A DNA stretch of 64,000 bases from Cryoendolithus antarcticus (Eukaryota > Ascomycota > Dothideomycetes > Cladosporiales > Cladosporiaceae). This document shows, piece after piece, positions 48,567-58,935 of this stretch. The position numbers and the translations under genes were made by a program. The notes below the pieces were generated by a model. It was not told the origin of the DNA, did no database searches, and saw only the letters and a program-made list of their open reading frames with translations. Position 1 is the first letter of the stretch. Each line of letters begins with the position of its first letter. The stretch lies in contig NAJO01000022.1 of the NCBI GenBank assembly GCA_002077065.1, forward strand, positions 434,001-498,000. The letters run 5' to 3'.

Positions 48567-50150
48567 CTAGTAACCTGCGCCAGCCTCCTGCTGCTGCCTT
48601 CTACCTCGTCCAGTCCTGACGACCTCTTCCTTGGCCTCAGGATCACTCTCATCACCGAATCCCCACAACCTGCCACTGCCCTTGCGTCCACCCATGCCAT
48701 CACCAGCAGTCTTGTAGATCTTCTTTTGACTTTCAGCGAGTGTCTCCTCGCCCTTGATCTTGCGACCACCCATACCGTCGCCGGCGGTGTTGTAGATCTT
48801 CTTGAATCCAGTCGTGGAGGGCGAGGTGGCATCGTGCTGCTTTGGCCTCGCGGGTGATTCGGTGTGGTGCGCGAAGTCCTCATCGCGACGCGAGGCGTTG
48901 ACTGAGGTTGCGGGGTTCAGAGGACGATTGGGGATGTGAGCTGGCGAGTCGTCGGAAAGGGTGTAGTGTGTGTCAGCGTCCTTGCGTGGCGCGTGCACGA
49001 CTTCACGCTTTGGCTGCGTTGGTGGAGCGTCCTGTACGACCTTGTCAGCTGCGATCCCTCCGTTGAGAGGAGAGAGGTGAGTGACCTCATCGACGCCCGC
49101 GCCCCAATGCCTGTCGTCGTCTGGACGGTACTTTGGTGTGACCTTGGGTGGAGTGTGGAAGTCCTCGAAGCTGAAGTGCGAAGGCGCTTTGGACGAGATG
49201 CCGCTCTTGCCACTATTCGGACGAACTGTTTGATCGGCATCCTCGCCGTCGCCGAACGCAAAGTGATCGTACTTGTTATCGTACGTCTTCTTCTGGTTCG
49301 CAGTAGACGCCTCAAATGGGATATTCTCGTCGAAGATCCGGTTCGTAGGCATGTTCTTGCCAGCACCGTACTTGACCGAGCGGCCGTCGATCTTCGAAGG
49401 GCTAGCGCTGCGTTGTGACGATGCTTGCTTGGGCGTCTCATCTCCAGCGAAAAGCTCGCTGTAGTCCCGCGCTGCAGGCTTGGCAGACTCGCGCTTGGCC
49501 ACGGAGGGGCCATCGTAGGAGCGAGCATCGGCATTGGGGTCACGAGGCGCGAAGAGGGCAAGGCTTGCATGTGGGTCGCGGGTCGCACTTACACTGTCAC
49601 CGCGCTTGTGTTGGTGCGCCACTGCGTCGCTCTGATTGCGAGGTCGGCTTTCGACAGACCCATTCGCGGACTGACCGCCCTTAGCGACGCTGTTCTTGAC
49701 GGCTTCGATCAAGTTCTTTCCGTCACGGATTGGCCAGTTGCGACCAGTGCGACCGATTGCCTCGACCTGCTTCAGTAATGTGCCTTGGTCCCAGTAAAGT
49801 CGGATCTGGTTGATCTTGCCGTTGCTGTCGAAGCTGACGACGTGCACAATGGGTAGAGTGACCTCCCGCTCGTCAAGAAGGTTCTCGTCAATCCCCGGGA
49901 GGTATGCTCCACCGCCGCTGCCGAAGGCTAGAGTCGTTTCGGTCTCGAGACACAGGGCATTGGACGTCTCGATGGCATTGAAAATGTGCTCCTTCTTCTT
50001 GGTAACGTGACCTAATTGTGCCTTCAAGTGCTTGAGGATCGCGGTCGGTTCGCTGATAGTCGTGGTCGTGGTGATGTAGTTGATCGACGCCTCAGGCGAG
50101 AGGTGTGAGGCATCTGGCGCATTGAGGAACGCTTTGTACGTGGCTGCCAT
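48567..50150 (-). CDS. NTF2-like protein with disordered tail and duplicated C-terminal motif
   Basis: A single exon encodes 527 residues. Residues 1-160 form an NTF2/SnoaL-like fold: helical start (YKAFLNAPDASHLSPEASIN), then strands with VTLPIVHVVSFDSNGKINQIRLYWDQGTLLKQV, the last being typical of this superfamily. Residues 160-440 are polar and disordered. Near the C terminus a 15-residue motif occurs twice: KKIYNTAGDGMGGRK (450-464) and KKIYKTAGDGMGGRK (476-490), followed by LWGFGDESD at 495-503. This tail pattern recurs in fungal proteins to my knowledge, but its role is unknown to me. No signal peptide or membrane segment. The start ATG is the first in a well-formed frame. Confidence 0.82.
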   Translation of the reverse strand: MAATYKAFLNAPDASHLSPEASINYITTTTTISEPTAILKHLKAQLGHVTKKKEHIFNAIETSNALCLETETTLAFGSGGGAYLPGIDENLLDEREVTLPIVHVVSFDSNGKINQIRLYWDQGTLLKQVEAIGRTGRNWPIRDGKNLIEAVKNSVAKGGQSANGSVESRPRNQSDAVAHQHKRGDSVSATRDPHASLALFAPRDPNADARSYDGPSVAKRESAKPAARDYSELFAGDETPKQASSQRSASPSKIDGRSVKYGAGKNMPTNRIFDENIPFEASTANQKKTYDNKYDHFAFGDGEDADQTVRPNSGKSGISSKAPSHFSFEDFHTPPKVTPKYRPDDDRHWGAGVDEVTHLSPLNGGIAADKVVQDAPPTQPKREVVHAPRKDADTHYTLSDDSPAHIPNRPLNPATSVNASRRDEDFAHHTESPARPKQHDATSPSTTGFKKIYNTAGDGMGGRKIKGEETLAESQKKIYKTAGDGMGGRKGSGRLWGFGDESDPEAKEEVVRTGRGRRQQQEAGAGY

Positions 50151-51242
50151 GTTGTCTCTTGGAGGGGGTGTGTTGATCGCAGATGGTGGGATATTCGTCG
50201 ATCAATGGCTCCGGAAGTGGATCGAGAGGTGTGTAGAAAGGTCGGAAGAGTTTAGCTCACTGCATTTCATGGAGTAAGACAGGGGAAATGAGACCAGTGA
50301 CCGACTCGCAGGCGCAATACTCGTTTGTTTACTACTCGACCGGGGGCAGGGACGACCCCAGATTTATGGTCGTCAGGGATGACGGAGTGAAACGCCAAGC
50401 CTCCCGACTACGACTAAGGATGCACTCCTCCTCCCCTACTTCAACCATCCTTTCCTGCGCCTACACGCTGACCTTTAGGCCGCACTAGCACCCTCTCAGC
50501 CATGACATAGCCTGGGTTCCAAGGGCTGTATAGGATTAATCGACAACTATACCTACACGAAGACCCTTCCAATCCCTGCAAGGTACCGTACCTGCATCGC
50601 GATCAGGGAGCCTACATGAATCTCATCGGCGTGCAACTATCAACTGTCCAGCTGCTTGATCTAGCATACCTCGGCATTGCCTGTGTAAGTGTTCCGGTCC
50701 TCGACCCATGTGAAGCCCTCCGCCTTGTTACGGCAAGTCACTCTACAGCTCCTCCTTCTTGTATTGTTCTCCGTTGTGCTTTCCATATGATATCGCTTTC
50801 GCGGCTCCAAGAGGTTGCTCCCGGTTCGAATTCATCGTATACGAGGCTCTACACGGCACGTGTTACTAGATGCTTTGCAAGTCACCTCCCGCAACCGCAC
50901 GGTCTAGCACGAGATAGCCGTGAACGTGAAGATGATATCATGAGCAGCAGGCACTGCCGCATTGCACGAGGTAATAAGCTACAGCTGGACTCGAGACTGG
51001 ACTCGAGAAAGACTTCAACGTAATCCACTCATCAACTACCCAAGCGAAGCAACATTGAGAACTTCACGAACGGCATGCTATCCAAGCAAGACAGCAAATC
51101 CACGTCGCTGCTCAAAGGACCAGTGGACGCAAACAAGCAGACTTCTGACTCTTCAGCGACGTCGACTCGTCGCTGTAGACTCACGCCATCTCGCATCTTC
51201 CGCTATCAGGCCTTTCCTCGGCCCAAGTCGGAGCAAATACCC
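50151..51242. other. Intergenic, no supported gene
   Basis: The 1.1 kb contain frames of up to 135 codons with no family match. At about 50991-51008 a 12-bp unit, TGGACTCGAGAC/TGGACTCGAGAA, occurs twice in tandem. The region holds the divergent promoters of the NTF2-like and thioesterase genes. Confidence 0.5.
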
Positions 51243-51734
51243 ATGCCTACCATCTCTGATCACGGTGCACTCTCACGCCTCGAATCATACCGCGCTTCTT
51301 ATGTGGCTCTTACGGGCGAAGAAAACTTCGACACCAATCTGTACAACTCCGTCCGCATAACCTCGGGCTCCCATCATCCCGATTCAAACTCCGGCACAGC
51401 AAGCTACGCCCTCACCTTCCCGGCTCACTACTGCAACTACTCTGGCACAGTCCATGGCGGCGCCATAGCCACACTTCTGGACGGGCTCACGAATTGCAGC
51501 ATAGCTGTAGTGGCGAAGGACGGATTTTGGGATAGGGGTGGCGTCACGAGAAGTCTCGGCGTAAGGTACATCAAGCCGATCAAAGTCGGCGAGGCGATTA
51601 CCGTGGATGTCGATGTGCTGAGTGCGACGAAGAGCACGGCTGTCATCAGAGGTGTTGTGCGGAGGGAGGGAGATGGGGAGGTTCTGGCGACGTGCGAGAT
51701 GGAGAAGTTCGATCCTGTCAGGGCGAAGCTATGA
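51243..51734 (+). CDS. Hotdog-fold thioesterase (4HBT/PaaI-like)
   Basis: Probable acyl-CoA thioesterase. A single exon encodes 163 residues from the ATG before PTISDHGALSR, a normal size. The hotdog signature VHGGAIATLLDGLTNCS lies at residues 70-86, with His71-Gly72-Gly73 and Asp80 at the positions used for catalysis in PaaI-type enzymes. The following strands TRSLGVRYIKPIKVGEAITV and STAVIRGVVRREGDGEVLAT are typical of 4HBT domains. The frame is open for 56 codons upstream with another ATG at 51075; that extension (basic, Ser-rich) could be a mitochondrial presequence, so a longer product is possible. Substrate unknown. Confidence 0.88.
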   Translation: MPTISDHGALSRLESYRASYVALTGEENFDTNLYNSVRITSGSHHPDSNSGTASYALTFPAHYCNYSGTVHGGAIATLLDGLTNCSIAVVAKDGFWDRGGVTRSLGVRYIKPIKVGEAITVDVDVLSATKSTAVIRGVVRREGDGEVLATCEMEKFDPVRAKL

Positions 51735-52305
51735 TTTGACGCGTACAATGCTCTGTAGTATAGCGCGGCGGCACAACCTGGGTGGAGTCCCTCCGCCTCC
51801 GGTCCATATAGCAAAAGTTGCACTACGTACGATTCGTTACGGCCGTTACATCGTATATCGATATCAAGGTCCTACAGAGCGCTCTCTCCCTGGCCCGCTT
51901 TCGCGAGCGACGTTGCGATAAATTGAGCTTCAAGGATACCCTATTCAAAATGCACATCTTCCTGACGTTACTGGCTTGATCGTATTCGTGAGCGGAATGG
52001 CGTTGCGTCCAGGACTTGGGATTTTGGTGGTGACTAAGCGCACTCGCAAGACAAGCCCGAGATGGAGCTGTCGCCGCGCTCGAGAGACCCATCAGTCGAG
52101 TCAATTACTGCAGAGTCTCCATCACGAGGCAAATGTCCCTGGCAATGACGCACCGAGCTCCGAAGCCCGCAGTTGCCTCGGGTCTTATATATCTTGTGCA
52201 GGTAAGTATCGTGGGATGAGGTAAAGTATTTTCAGTTCCATCAGCGCCGTCTCCAGTTCTGCACGCATAAGGTATAAACAAGACCGGCTACCTTACATCG
52301 CCGTC
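51735..52305. other. Intergenic, no supported gene
   Basis: The 571 bp lie between the thioesterase stop and the reductase start on the same strand. Nothing recognised beyond promoter sequence. Confidence 0.55.
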
Positions 52306-53408
52306 ATGGTCAAGACACGCCAATGGATCCTCAACAAGAAGCCAGATGATTTCCCAGTAATTGACGGCAGCTCCAACGCTACGTTCAAGCTCGTGGAGAA
52401 TGAGACGTCTGAGCTGAAAGATGGCCAAGTTCTCCTGAAGACCCTCTATTTCGTGAGTGCTCTTGTATTCGTTCCTGACTCTACGACTGACGGTGCCACT
52501 AGTCCAATGACCCAGCCCAACGTGGATGGATCAGCAAGCTCCGCGACCCGAAACGCCTCTACGTCCCACCAGTAGAAGAAGGCAAGCCGATGCGCGCTGG
52601 TAACGTCTCTGAAGTCGTCGAATCCAAGGCCGACAACTACAAAAAGGGCGACCATGTCCGCGCGCAAGGCAGTTGGTCCGAGTACCAAGTCGTTGACGCC
52701 ACTGGCGTTGTGCCTGCACCACCTCTGCCAAAGGGTTTGAGCGAGACACATTACCTCGGCGCCCTGGGTCTCACGGGTCTCACAGCGTACTACGGCATCA
52801 AGGAGGTAGTCCGTACTACCAAAGACGATGTCGTTGTGGTGTCGGGAGCGGCTGGTGCTACTGGATCGATGGTGGTACAGATTGCGAAGAAGTTGCTGCA
52901 TGCTAAGACCGTGATTGGAATTGCCGGCACTGACGAGAAGTGCCGCTGGGTCGAGTCTCTGGGCGCCGACAAGTGCTTGAACTACAAGTCGTCTTCTTTC
53001 GCCAAGGACCTCATCGCTGCCACGCCCGACTTCGCAGACGTCTACTTCGACAACGTTGGTGGTGAGATCCTCGATCTCATGTTCTCCCGCATGGCTCGCT
53101 ACGGTCGTATCGCAGCTTGCGGTGCTATCTCGAACTACAACAACAGCGCTGATAAGACCGTGGGGCTCAAGAACTGGTTCGAGGTCATTAGCATGAGGAT
53201 CGAAGTCAAGGGATTCATCGTCATCGACTACCTGCACAAGATCCAGGAGGTTTCTGAGATCTTCAAGAAGGGTATCGAGGATGGGACGTTGCAGGTCGGA
53301 GATGAGGGAGAGCATGTCGTGGAGACGAAGTTTGAAGATGTGCCCAAGACCTGGGTTAAGCTGTTCGAGGGTGCCAACCAGGGCAAGCTGGTGACGAAGC
53401 TGGTGTAG
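52306..53408 (+). CDS. NADP-dependent alkenal/one oxidoreductase, MDR family
   Basis: Medium-chain reductase without catalytic zinc, of the leukotriene B4 dehydrogenase/prostaglandin reductase/alkenal double-bond reductase type. It would reduce alpha,beta-unsaturated carbonyls with NADPH. Two exons, 52306-52452 and 52503-53408, with a 50-bp intron, give 350 residues. The first exon ends VLLKTLYF and the second starts SNDPAQRGW, the classical join of this family. The middle has LGLTGLTAYYGI and the nucleotide-binding loop SGAAGATGS (about residues 163-171), then GIAGTDEKCRWVESLGADKC and DVYFDNVGGEILD. The C terminus shows IEVKGFIVIDYL and EGANQGKLVTKL. All landmarks are in order. Substrate unknown; detoxification of lipid or plant-derived enals is inference. 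Confidence 0.93.
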
Positions 53409-53664
53409 ATATCTGCTGAATACAGAGACATCTCTCTCGAAATCGACCTGTATGTCCCTCTGCATCTATCAGTGCCGCCGTCATTGCTGAATTGTCATGC
53501 GAGGATCGCGGAGAGCCAGGCTCAGCCGTGCGTGATACTGCGTCGGATAGAAGGCGTAGTGAATGTTACCTACCTTCGGAATACAGTGATCAGCAGATCT
53601 AACGATTTGGAGGAAGGCTGGATAGAGACGTGATATTGTAGATTGAGTAATGATATTTGCAGTA

Positions 53665-56324
53665 TCATGACTGCATCCTGTAGATCCTCCATCCTGCACT
53701 TTCCAGGATACCAGGCACGCACTCCACCATCACGGTATCAACATCCTTCCACTCCTGCGTCAGATCCCTCCAAGGCACCAAGAACGGCGTAGTCCTCTGC
53801 TTCGAGTTTCTCGCACCCATCCTCCATTGCCTCTGCAGTCTCTCGGCATTGAAGCGCTCATGCTCCATCTCACTCAGCATCAGTAGCTCCTCGCCACCAA
53901 ATTGAGGCACATGCACCAGCGGCTCGCCACGCGGCTCATGCTCAGTGTCTTCAAGCATGAAGCAGCCCGTGGCACGGAGTTTGCGGGGTATATCGTCCGC
54001 TTGCGCACGGGTAGACTCTTTCAATTCACCCGACAGATCATCCCAATCACAGTAGCTGCGGTCGGAGTGAAGCGCTTTCCGCTCTTCGGCCGTAGCGGCC
54101 ATAAGTTCGCGTTGCTTCTTGTAGGCTTCGAAGAGACCTTGCGCGAGGCGCTCACGAAGAGCTGGAGGCAGCTTCGGGGCGCGGAGGAATGACATGAAGA
54201 TCTTGCCGTCGGCGTGGAGTTGAATTTGCTCCTCCGGAGGTAAGGCGGAGACATCGAATTTCGTTCTATTGGAGAGGCGACTTGAGCCGATGATCTTCTC
54301 GAGGGAGCCGAGGCCGTGCTTGAAGTGTGGTGTCAGGAGCAGGGCATGTAGGACTGCATCGTCGATATTGATCACGCCATTTATCTCCATGTGCGGGTAC
54401 TTCTGCCTGATGATTTGTCGAAGCATGAGCGCTCGGCGGACTGTGAACATCTTGTCGTCTCTGCCCGTGCTATTGGGGCCCGCCACGTTGACAATGCCAT
54501 GGAGTGAATCCATTAGCGGCGAGTCGTTACTCTCTAATGCCTTCCACTCTGCTGCAGAAGGTGTTGTCGGTCTTCGCCGTAATGCGAACTCGTTCGTTGT
54601 CGCTACTGGAGTGGGAGTGGTCTCCAGATCGGTCTGTTCTTGATCCATCAGGAAGAGCAGGATTGCGTGACCTAGATGACGCTCCGCAGCGCCATCAACG
54701 TATGTTCCATTGCTCATGAGTGTCAGTAGTGGGTTTACTAGCGGATTGTCTGATTCGAACAGAATGGCACAGTTCTGGAATATGACAACTGGTAGAGTGC
54801 CTGTAGCCGATGCGTCTCGTATCGTATGACATGCCGCCGTGAAATACTCGTCTTTCAGTATTCGGCCGTCAAAGGTGAGAGTCGTGATTTTTCGGTCACG
54901 TCCCAAATGCTCTGCAAGATTAGTAGCTGTGTACTTTTTGCCCGAGCCCGCGGGCCCAAAGATGCCTATACAAGTAGGCTTCGTTTCATCCGCCGCGATA
55001 CGTTCCTCGGCAATGTCCATCACGGCCGCCAAACGCTCTTGTTCGGTCCTCTCGATGCTCAGAAGATTGCCGAACTGCCGTATCGGACACCTTGACAACG
55101 CTTTATGAGGGCCCAGCGTTACGACTTGCCGGGCTGTCTCTTGCGGGTCGCCCGTCAGCGACGAGAATAGCTGCCACGTCTCGCGCTCCATTGAGCTGAT
55201 CCTCGCTGAGGGTATCGAAGCACTCGTGAAATTGTTATCTGCTGTCAGATCTGACATCGCCTGCGATATCGGGTAGTCGGGTGCTCGATCGTCACTACTC
55301 TGCACGAAGCCAGTTCTCTCGACGTTTCGTGCTGTTGAGATGCCGTATCTGACGCCTCTATCGGCATCAGGTCCATGTTCGCCTGCGAATCCTAGTGCAA
55401 AGCCTGCAGTGAACGCAGGCGCGAGTCCGAGCTAGCACACGGTCAGTGATCGATGGGAGCACGCGAGTGACAAGCGACCGCACTTACCATGGCTGTGCCG
55501 TTCAGCGTGGCCGCCTCGCACTCCATTCGTCGGGGATCGAAGTACAGTCTCGGATTGACAGCGTCTCGCCCTCGATGGTGAATGACACCTTCCGTGCCAA
55601 ATCGTACAACGAGATTCGGACACGTCACGAGCGTGTCTAGACGTCCGTTCGATCCCAGATTCCTCACAAAGTCCTCTGCCGTCGCCTCCCACGACAACGA
55701 CTGACTCAAATTGATGCCCTCGGCACGTAGATCGTCCGCTTCGACGATAACTACCAGATTGTCGGGATCTGGGATACTGCTGTTGCTGTTCGGCCAAGAT
55801 CTAATCACGTCCCAAAGTTTGCCAGTGGCGAGCGGTCTTGTCATATGATGGACGATGTACTTCGGCTTGACGCGCTGTAGCAGATCGACAGCTTGCTCAA
55901 CGTTGTGCAACGTGTCTCCGGAGCCAGTGATAACGATCGTCTCCGGATTTGCCTTCGCAGCCTGGTCGATACTCGGAGCCTGCCAAGCTGGTGACTGCCC
56001 AACGCGTCGCAGTCCAGTGACACTGTAAGCCAGTCCACTTCGCTCAGCACCAGCAGTCGTAGTCGACGTTGAGGGTCTTCGTGGCTCAAGATCAACCAAC
56101 GCGGACGCGTTGCTCTTGTAGCAGCTTACACCGTTCGACTGCGCCACAGGCCCCAAAACCTCAAAGCCATACTCGGGCGCTACGGCTGCGAGTAAGCTCG
56201 CGATCAGCTCCGCGCCGCCAGACCGCACGACTACGCGCGCGTCTTCCCCACCGCTCGCCATGGGATAGATCAAGTGCTCGTGCGTGACCTCACCAGCAAC
56301 AAGAATGACTGACGGCGAAGTCAT
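53665..56324 (-). CDS. RyR-domain protein with sugar-kinase-like and degenerate ATPase domains
   Basis: Two exons, 55488-56324 and 53665-55431, joined by a 56-bp intron (GTAAGT...GTGCTAG), give 867 residues. The N-terminal 330 residues resemble a PfkB/ribokinase-like fold: LVVRFGTEGVIHHRG, then across the intron LGLAPAFTAGFALGFA, which matches the second PfkB signature in layout but has Pro where the catalytic Asp is expected. The middle is a P-loop domain with GPAGSGKK at 438-445; the usual Ser/Thr after GK is Lys. At the Walker B position the strand VVIF is followed by Gln498-Asn499 instead of Asp-Glu. The C-terminal 90 residues (ERLQRQWRMGARNSKQRTTP, VPWRDL, PGILESAGWRIYRM) match the ryanodine-receptor (RyR) repeat domain. 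Related fungal proteins share this domain order to my knowledge. This copy is likely catalytically impaired; its function is unknown. Confidence 0.8.
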
Positions 56325-56878
56325 GTGGTCCGAAAGCGACGCGCGAGACGCGAGATGGAAAGGGACAAGTAAAGCCAAATTCTCGGAGATCAGGCTGGGC
56401 GGACGCGGTGAGATATTCTAGTAGGTGACATTGTTGATGCGGGCATGTGGCCCAATCGGTCGGCGTGCCTCACGAATGCATTGCTGCCAGATTGGCGGGT
56501 TTGCTGTGGTAGGACGTGTCGGTGTGCGAGTCGAGGCGCGAGAAGTGCGGGCTTTTGGGGGAGGCGCAGCGGCTTCACAGCCACGATCTCGAGGGATCTG
56601 GACAACGCACAACAGCATCTATAACGCTCGTGCAGTATCGCAATGCAGCCAGTGTAAGACTAGCTGACGAGAGACAAAGGAGCATGGATCGAGTATTATT
56701 CCAGCAACACCTCACAATCCTGTTGTGCTTGATGAAATGCAGCCAAGGATCACTGTACGCGAGCGATAACAGTACCTACCTAGGAATGAAGTTGAAACAT
56801 TAATGATGATAGATCACCGTGCAGAACCAGTATGCAGCGTGTCTACTTTTATGCTAATCGACCAATCCCTGAGATTCA
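56325..56878. other. Intergenic, no supported gene
   Basis: The 554 bp hold the RyR-protein promoter and the 3' flank of the second esterase. Nothing else recognised. Confidence 0.55.
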
Positions 56879-58540
56879 TCAATGATGATGCCTCTTATTG
56901 ACCATCTCGCCCACTCCAACACAAGACCAGCTTTCCGCCGAATCTGCACTTCCCTTGCCACTCCACTTCGCCTGCTTGGGATACGGACACAATGGTCTCT
57001 GCCTCAGCACATCTCCCAAAGCACTCGGACTTTTCCACACCGTCGCAACAATCTCGTCTGGCGCCCGTCCATGCTCCACCCACGCCATCAGCGCCAATAA
57101 GGCATCGTGCCTCGCGTCCGAGAACCCAGGAACCGAGTAGACTGCCCCAGGAGAAGATCCTACAGCACCAGCTTGATTGCCACCAGCAAAGTACCATGGC
57201 GCTCCGACATCGATAGGTGTACCAGAGCAGTGCTGCATCCCTGGGACTAAGAAGAAGCGGTACCAACTATCGAGCTCGATACCCTTCGGCTTGAGAGTCT
57301 TAAGAACCTGCTTGTAGAAATACGATGAGCTGCCAGTGGGAATGAGGCCATCCGCCTCGCCATGATACTGTATCAGCTTCCCACCGTTTGCGTGGAACGG
57401 CGAGAGGTCGTAGTCGTAGGCTGTAGCGTTGCCGGGCTGAACACGATCGGCAAGCTGAACGATACTGCCGTTGAAGTCCCAATAGTTCCAGGTAGGATCG
57501 TTCAGTAAGAAGTTCTGAACATATTGCGTGCCAAGTGGATTCGGCGCAGAGCCGCCAAGCAGAACATTCCACTGGTCTTCGCTGCCTAATTCCAGACCAG
57601 GAAATACAAATGTATCGTTCGTCTCTACGTATGGATGGTGGAGCTTGTAAAGCGTGTCGATCTGTGGGGCTGTCAAACAATCACTGTCGTCGCCGGACCC
57701 GCACAGAAGAGCCTCAGCGAAGAAATTGCAGCCTTCAGGGTCCGAGATAATTGAGTCCACCAGCCCGTCCTGCCCATCACATTGTCGCCTTACCTCCTTT
57801 GCAATGACAGGAAACAACGTGCTAGGAATGTGGCCTGGCGAGTCGAGAGGTAGATTAATCAGTCCTGCTTCCAACGTCCAGGTTTGTAGATGGCTCGTCC
57901 ACCACGCCGGGGCACCAGCAAGGACTCCATCAAACGACTCCGGATGCAGCTGGATCTCCCTGATACCCTGCCTCCCACCAGTGCTGCAGCCGGAGTAGTA
58001 GGACTTGCTTGGGTTTTGGCCGTAGAACGCTGCAATGACAGCTTTCGCAGCTACAACGCTTTCGTGCATAGCTCGGTAGCCCCAGTCCAGCTTTTTTGGC
58101 TCCTGATTAGTCGCCCACGTGATGTCGCCGGAAGTCGCATTGTGACCTGTGTCAGTCGACATCGACGCGAAGCCATATCCAAGTCCTGCAGCCATATCAA
58201 GATAGTTCACCCCGCCAGCGAATCCGCCATTGCCGACAGCCAGGAAGCGCTCGTTCCATTCCGAGGGGTCTGGGAGGAAGAGACCGAAGCTGAAGGCCGA
58301 AGTCGAGCTTGAGGTGACATTGATCTCGACTGCGCAGACTGAGTGAAGCAACAGCGGCGAAGTCGGGTATGCGATGTTATCTCTCGGGACCTGGAAGACC
58401 GTGTTCGAAGCCACTGGTGTGGCGAAGCGGACCGTAGCATTCGAGGGGAGAATTGTGCGAAAGTAAGCTGGCGTGCAGTCTGCTGCGTAGGCGGGAGAGA
58501 GCAAGGGAAGAAGAGGGGAGAGGAGATGTTGGGAGCGCAT
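56879..58540 (-). CDS. Secreted tannase / feruloyl esterase family protein (2)
   Basis: A single exon encodes 553 residues, the usual length for fungal tannases and type B/C feruloyl esterases. The N terminus (MRSQHLLSPLLPLLSPAYAA) is a signal peptide. The triad is Ser186 in GCSTGG, Asp397 in GEADGLIP and His437 in MQHCSG; Cys185 and Cys438 form the CS-D-HC disulfide arrangement. FLAVGNGGFAGGVNY (about 95-109), GFASMSTDTGHN and SFDGVLAGAPAWW are standard. The calcium-binding lid domain is present with CDGQDGLVDSIISDP (about 250-270). The tail ends RHHH. It differs strongly from the esterase at 45.5 kb and has no introns, so it belongs to another subgroup, closer to the FaeB/tannase type. Substrate inferred only from family. 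Confidence 0.94.
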   Translation of the reverse strand: MRSQHLLSPLLPLLSPAYAADCTPAYFRTILPSNATVRFATPVASNTVFQVPRDNIAYPTSPLLLHSVCAVEINVTSSSTSAFSFGLFLPDPSEWNERFLAVGNGGFAGGVNYLDMAAGLGYGFASMSTDTGHNATSGDITWATNQEPKKLDWGYRAMHESVVAAKAVIAAFYGQNPSKSYYSGCSTGGRQGIREIQLHPESFDGVLAGAPAWWTSHLQTWTLEAGLINLPLDSPGHIPSTLFPVIAKEVRRQCDGQDGLVDSIISDPEGCNFFAEALLCGSGDDSDCLTAPQIDTLYKLHHPYVETNDTFVFPGLELGSEDQWNVLLGGSAPNPLGTQYVQNFLLNDPTWNYWDFNGSIVQLADRVQPGNATAYDYDLSPFHANGGKLIQYHGEADGLIPTGSSSYFYKQVLKTLKPKGIELDSWYRFFLVPGMQHCSGTPIDVGAPWYFAGGNQAGAVGSSPGAVYSVPGFSDARHDALLALMAWVEHGRAPDEIVATVWKSPSALGDVLRQRPLCPYPKQAKWSGKGSADSAESWSCVGVGEMVNKRHHH

Positions 58541-58935
58541 CTTGCTTCACCTTGTGTGTGTTTATACTCCCAGCTAACTTCAGTGCGAAGTCGTTGGAAA
58601 GGATTGCGTTACTACAAATTCTTGCTGGCGGTCAACTGACCGACTGTCTCCGTTTGTTGTGAGCCAGTGCGCGCAAGTGTCGGTGACGGAATTGATGTGC
58701 GGCAATTGAAGTACATAGCATGATAGCGGGGTGCGTGTTTCGTCGGTTTCACTGCATGATCGCCGGCTAGTGAAGTGGAGCTCAAGGTGGAGCTGAGCAA
58801 TGCGCCTAGTAATTCATGCCTGAGGCAAGTAAGGCTTTCCGAGACGAGACTGCAGCGCTTGGTGAATGACCTGCAAGGCGGTACGAACGTCCAGATGATC
58901 AGCGCACTCTGTCTTGAGAGAACGAGGTTTGTACA
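58541..58935. other. Intergenic, esterase promoter and PRP4 3' flank
   Basis: These 395 bp contain no supported gene. Confidence 0.55.

Noticed and set aside
51075..51242. 56-residue N-terminal extension of the thioesterase
   Set aside because: Not needed for the hotdog fold and of leader-like composition; kept only as an alternative start that could add a mitochondrial presequence.
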